From assembly GCA_039922955.1 (NCBI GenBank), contig JBDTDR010000174.1, forward strand, positions 1 to 8,091: a DNA stretch of 8,091 nt, given 5' to 3'. Positions 5,928 through 8,091 of this stretch are shown here, piece by piece. The notes under the pieces were generated by a model. It searched no databases, was not told the origin of the DNA, and saw only the letters and a program-made list of their open reading frames with translations. The stretch is from Tumulicola sp039922955 (GTDB lineage Bacteria > Vulcanimicrobiota > Vulcanimicrobiia > Vulcanimicrobiales > Vulcanimicrobiaceae). A program made the position numbers and the translations under genes. How positions within the stretch are numbered: position 1 is the first letter of the stretch; the number at the start of each line of letters is the position of its first letter.

Positions 5928-7519
5928 TCCAACGACAACCAATATTCGGCGTTTTTCATACCGCCGTAATAGTATTCGACGCCGGCATCCGGAAAAGCCG
6001 CCTGCAGCTCTTCGCTCAGGCGCTGAGCGTCTTTTTCTTTCTGTGCGCCGCCGTAGTAGGCCGTAATCAGGCCGCCGCCGGCCCCGCCACCCATCGCCGA
6101 AAGCGCCGTGCAGGCCGCCCCGCCCAACGTCTCCCCGCCCGCGAGCACGCCATCATAGAGCGCCGCCGGTCTACCCTTCGCGACCGTCACGCCGCCGAGC
6201 GATGCGTCTTTCCCGGCAATGAAGACCCGAGCGCTGCGCACGCGTTGCGTGGCGGCCACGATCGCCGCGTCGTCGGGTGGAGCGCTGCTGTCGGAGGACT
6301 GCCGAAAGGCGAACAGGCCGGCGATCCCGCCCACGATGTCGCGCGTCGGGATCACGTGCACGCGCTTATCGGTAAGCCGCGGCACCTCGCCCGCCGACAG
6401 CGCCACGTTCTTGTCGTTAACGAACAGGTAGACGTCGTCGGTCAGACACTTGTTGACGGCCAGCTGCAAATCACGAACGCTCGGGTTCTTCGCATTGGAA
6501 ACCACCACTTCGGCTCCGAGTTCTCTGACGATCCGCTCGAAACCGTCTCCTGGAACCAAGGCGACGATCGAATGCGAGCCCGCCGGTTTCTCGACGACCA
6601 GCACGGTGTGTTGCCGTTCCATGTTGTCGACCTTGACGCGGGTGAGCGTCCCGTGCCTCCCAGCAACCTCCGCAACCCTCTCGGGACTGTCGGTGTGGAT
6701 GTGCACTTTGAGGGTCGGCTCGGCACCGATGACCAGCAGCGATTCGCCCCGCGGTTCGAGCAAGCGGCGCAAGTCGTGCACGCCGACGTTCGCGTTTTCC
6801 AGCACGAACTCGGTACAGAATTTGTTCTCGCCGACCACCTGCTGCGGCGTGAAGACGCTCGCACGCAGCGGGCGCCGCGGAAATGCCGTCGCGCGAACCT
6901 TTTCGTCGGGCAGAAAGCGCAGGATTCCCTCGATAAAATACGCGAAACCGGCGCCCCCCGAATCGACGACGCCGGCCTCCTTAAGCACCGGCAGCTGGTC
7001 CGGGGTGCGGTCGAGCGCCTCGTTTGCCGCCCGCAGCACGCCGGCAATGAAGCGGTAGAAATCGGGTTCTCGCAGGGCGAGATGGTAGGCCGCGTCCGCC
7101 GCCGCGTCGGCAACCGAGATGATCGTCCCCTCGACCGGGCGCATCAGGGCCTGACGGGCGGCCGCAGCCGCTTCCCGCATGCCGGTGGCGAGGACGAACG
7201 TGTCGATCTCGCGCCGATTGCGGACGTGGTGGGCGAAGCCGCGCAGCATCTGGGAAATGATCACGCCCGAGTTGCCGCGGGCGCCCATCAGGCTGCCTTG
7301 GGCGGCCGCAGCGGCCGCCTCGGAGATCGGCGCGTCCCCGAGTTTTGCCGTCTCGAGCGTCGCGGCCCGGAGCGTGAGGTACATGTTGGTCCCGGTGTCC
7401 CCGTCGGGAACCGGGAAGACGTTCAGGTCGTTGAGGACCTGGCGGTACTTCCTTAGGAAGTAGGTGCCGGCGGCGAGGAATTTGGCATACCCTCGGCCGT
7501 CCAGAGCGATCACGTCCAC
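5924..7519 (-). CDS. fakA: Fatty acid kinase FakA (DAK2/DegV-associated, YloV-like)
   Basis: FakA phosphorylates a fatty acid held by FakB, giving acyl-phosphate. The 531-aa protein has all three regions of the family (Bacillus YloV and staphylococcal FakA are about 550 aa). The N-terminal DhaL/DAK2 kinase domain, about 1-200, has LNVFPVPDGDTGTNM (32-46) with metal-binding aspartates, GARGNSGVIISQ (79-90), EGTI (130-133) and GVVDSGGAG (183-191). The middle domain carries Cys235 (CTEF) plus His273 and His275 (VHIHTD), the expected zinc ligands. The C-terminal DegV-like domain has NAKNPS, NDKNV and a closing YYYGGMKNAEYWLSLE. The start is a GTG at 7519. A GTG two codons later is possible, and no strong Shine-Dalgarno is visible. 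It heads the minus-strand operon and is the only gene directly facing rpmB. The Asp23-family gene (yloU) that often precedes it in Bacillota is missing. Confidence 0.95.
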   Translation of the reverse strand: MDVIALDGRGYAKFLAAGTYFLRKYRQVLNDLNVFPVPDGDTGTNMYLTLRAATLETAKLGDAPISEAAAAAAQGSLMGARGNSGVIISQMLRGFAHHVRNRREIDTFVLATGMREAAAAARQALMRPVEGTIISVADAAADAAYHLALREPDFYRFIAGVLRAANEALDRTPDQLPVLKEAGVVDSGGAGFAYFIEGILRFLPDEKVRATAFPRRPLRASVFTPQQVVGENKFCTEFVLENANVGVHDLRRLLEPRGESLLVIGAEPTLKVHIHTDSPERVAEVAGRHGTLTRVKVDNMERQHTVLVVEKPAGSHSIVALVPGDGFERIVRELGAEVVVSNAKNPSVRDLQLAVNKCLTDDVYLFVNDKNVALSAGEVPRLTDKRVHVIPTRDIVGGIAGLFAFRQSSDSSAPPDDAAIVAATQRVRSARVFIAGKDASLGGVTVAKGRPAALYDGVLAGGETLGGAACTALSAMGGGAGGGLITAYYGGAQKEKDAQRLSEELQAAFPDAGVEYYYGGMKNAEYWLSLE

Positions 7520-7658
7520 GGCGGGCCGTCTTTTGGAGGCATCGGAAGAATCCTTGCTCCCCAGGCGGCGGTCGTGGTACTATCCGTGAGTTGTCGTCAT
7601 CCCCGCGAACCGGCGGGTTGCGACGTTTATCCTAACTATCCGTTTAAAAGGATCTCCG
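7520..7658. promoter_or_regulatory. Divergent promoter region between fakA and rpmB
   Basis: These 139 bp separate two head-to-head starts and must hold promoters for both the minus-strand operon and rpmB. The stretch 7624-7650 is the most AT-rich part and probably lies near the rpmB promoter. I see no -35/-10 pair with good spacing on either strand; TTGCGA at 7618-7623 is only a weak candidate -35. The rpmB ribosome-binding site is clear: AGGA at 7649-7652, six nt before the ATG. A GC-rich inverted repeat occupies 7602-7617. No riboswitch or small gene is recognised. Confidence 0.5.
7596..7617. repeat. Short palindrome upstream of rpmB
   Basis: GTCATCC followed by CCCGC (7602-7606), a 6-nt spacer and GCGGG (7613-7617) forms a 5-bp hairpin. 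Its opening GTCATCCC equals the start of the tandem repeats downstream of rpmB. It could be a divergent member of a dispersed palindromic repeat family, or simply part of the promoter region. Confidence 0.35.
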
Positions 7659-7850
7659 ATGGCGAAGCGCTGTGAAGTATGTGGCAAGGGACCCCGCGCG
7701 GGCAACAACGTCAGCCACGCCATGAACAAGACGAAGCGCCGCTGGCTGCCCAACCTGCAGTCGGTCAAGGTCGACGATCGCGGGACGCACCGCACCGCGA
7801 AAGTCTGCACGCAATGCCTGCGTTCGAAGCGAGTCACCCGCAAAGCCTAG
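7659..7850 (+). CDS. rpmB: 50S ribosomal protein L28 (zinc-ribbon form)
   Basis: The 63-aa protein is a complete bacterial L28. It opens with MAKRCEVCGKGP and continues GNNVSHAMNKTKRRWLPNL (15-33), the signature of the family. Cys5 and Cys8 pair with Cys50 and Cys53 (CTQC) to give the four-Cys zinc-binding form. It binds rRNA in the large subunit. AGGA lies 6 nt upstream of the ATG. It is the only complete gene on the plus strand and faces fakA, an arrangement also found in Bacillus. No following gene is on the same strand inside the window and no clear intrinsic terminator follows, so the transcript may end within the downstream palindromic repeats. Confidence 0.98.
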   Translation: MAKRCEVCGKGPRAGNNVSHAMNKTKRRWLPNLQSVKVDDRGTHRTAKVCTQCLRSKRVTRKA

Positions 7851-7880
7851 CGAAGGCCTGAAGCAGCGGTCATCTGCCCT

Positions 7881-7983
7881 GTCATCCCGAGCGCAGCGCC
7901 GCAGGCGCGCAGTGTGTCATCCCGAGCGCAGCGCCGCAGGCGCGCAGTGTGTCATCCCGAGCACAGCGCCGCAGGCGCGCAGT
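7881..7983. repeat. Three tandem 35-bp palindromic repeats
   Basis: Copies lie at 7881-7915, 7916-7950 and 7951-7983. The first two are identical. The third differs by one base (A for G at 7963) and its last two bases are replaced by CGAGATTC sequence. Each unit begins GTCATCCCGAGCGCAGC and contains a perfect hairpin, GCGCC-GCA-GGCGC. A partial start, GTCATC, also occurs at 7869-7874. The unit resembles the GTCATCC-GAGCG palindromic repeats common between genes in many bacteria, so it is most likely a REP-like mobile palindrome amplified in tandem. There are no spacers, so it is not a CRISPR array. It might also act as the rpmB transcript end, although no U-run follows. Confidence 0.88.
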
Positions 7984-8091
7984 CGAGATTCCGTGTTGCG
8001 GGTCAAGCCCAGGCGGGGTCAAATGGCTGGCGCGTCTTGAGCACTCCGTGGACCAGCACCAACAGCTTGCGCATCGCGGCAACGATGATCT
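7984..8091 (-). mobile_element. One end of an IS110-type insertion element (boundary unresolved)
   Basis: The transposase end below shows that an insertion element enters from the right. Its left limit must lie between the repeat cluster (ending about 7983) and the transposase stop at 8003. IS110 elements usually lack long terminal inverted repeats, so the exact edge cannot be set from one end. Direct copies of GCGGGTCAA (7998-8006) and GCGGGGTCAA (8013-8022) flank the transposase stop. Whether the element is complete is unknown. Confidence 0.5.
8003..8091 (-). CDS. IS110-family transposase, C-terminal end (partial)
   Basis: On the minus strand from the window edge the frame reads IIVAAMRKLLVLVHGVLK, then TRQPFDPAWA and a TGA at 8005-8003. 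This matches the C-terminal tail of IS110/IS1111-family transposases, where a conserved Met-Arg-Lys-Leu-Leu helix is followed by a short stretch ending near a Trp/Phe-Asp-Pro. These are serine/DEDD-type recombinases guided, in characterised members, by a bridge (seeker) RNA from the element. Only 28 residues are visible, so IS110 and IS1111 subgroups cannot be told apart and intactness is unknown. Another frame overlapping this one and running into the repeats is not real. Confidence 0.72.
   Translation of the reverse strand, partial: IIVAAMRKLLVLVHGVLKTRQPFDPAWA

Noticed and set aside
5894..7456. A 520-codon plus-strand open frame opposite fakA
   Set aside because: It is the antisense of a clear fakA, is rich in Arg, Gly and His as expected from reversed high-GC codons, and shows no recognisable motif.
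7580..7843. A minus-strand frame antisense to rpmB
   Set aside because: It is the shadow of a clear ribosomal protein gene and has no recognisable features.
7851..7880. Intrinsic terminator just after rpmB
   Set aside because: Only weak pairings (AGGCCT; GCAG with CTGC) are present and there is no T-run, so no terminator is called.
7881..7983. CRISPR array
   Set aside because: The units abut directly with no spacers, and no cas gene is in the window.
7882..8082. A 66-codon minus-strand frame running through the repeats
   Set aside because: Its C-terminal third merely translates the 35-bp repeats. The rest overlaps the IS110 transposase tail, which is in a different frame and matches a known family.

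Overview
This is a GC-rich bacterial chromosome segment, made almost entirely of housekeeping genes on one strand. No gene is diagnostic of a phylum. The gene order (membrane PIN-TRAM gene, ispD, ispF, then a GltX-related gene) matches the Bacillus-type yacL-ispD-ispF-gltX cluster. rpmB lying head-to-head with fakA also recalls Bacillota. The high GC, the frequent GTG/TTG starts and the zinc-ribbon type of L28 fit a high-GC Terrabacteria-like lineage such as Eremiobacterota, Armatimonadota or Chloroflexota. That placement is a guess.

Layout. From 7519 leftward to the window edge lies one compact minus-strand gene train with overlaps or gaps of 24 nt or less: fakA (fatty acid kinase), plsX (phosphate acyltransferase), a DegV/FakB fatty-acid-binding protein, hemW (radical-SAM heme chaperone), a YacL-like membrane PIN-TRAM protein, ispD and ispF (MEP isoprenoid pathway), a small gene encoding only a GluRS-type (GltX) anticodon-binding region, and the first codons of an unidentified gene. 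A 139-bp divergent promoter region (7520-7658) separates this train from rpmB (ribosomal protein L28) on the plus strand. Downstream of rpmB come three tandem 35-bp palindromic repeats (7881-7983). The C-terminal end of an IS110-family transposase runs off the right edge.

How the genes work together. FakA phosphorylates fatty acids presented by a FakB/DegV protein. PlsX interconverts acyl-ACP and acyl-phosphate, so the first three genes form a hub for the acyl-phosphate used in phospholipid synthesis. IspD and IspF carry out the third and fifth steps of the MEP pathway, making isoprenoid precursors, so lipid-precursor chemistry dominates the operon. HemW (heme trafficking) and the PIN-TRAM protein (putative membrane RNase) sit between them.

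The most unusual element is the small gene at 58-636. It occupies the place where gltX normally follows ispF, but encodes only the tRNA-anticodon-binding part. Its start codon and Shine-Dalgarno sequence lie in a perfect 7-bp hairpin at the end of ispF, suggesting tight translational coupling. The accessory end (7881-8091) pairs a palindromic repeat cluster with an IS110-type element, a family that in known cases integrates into such repeats.
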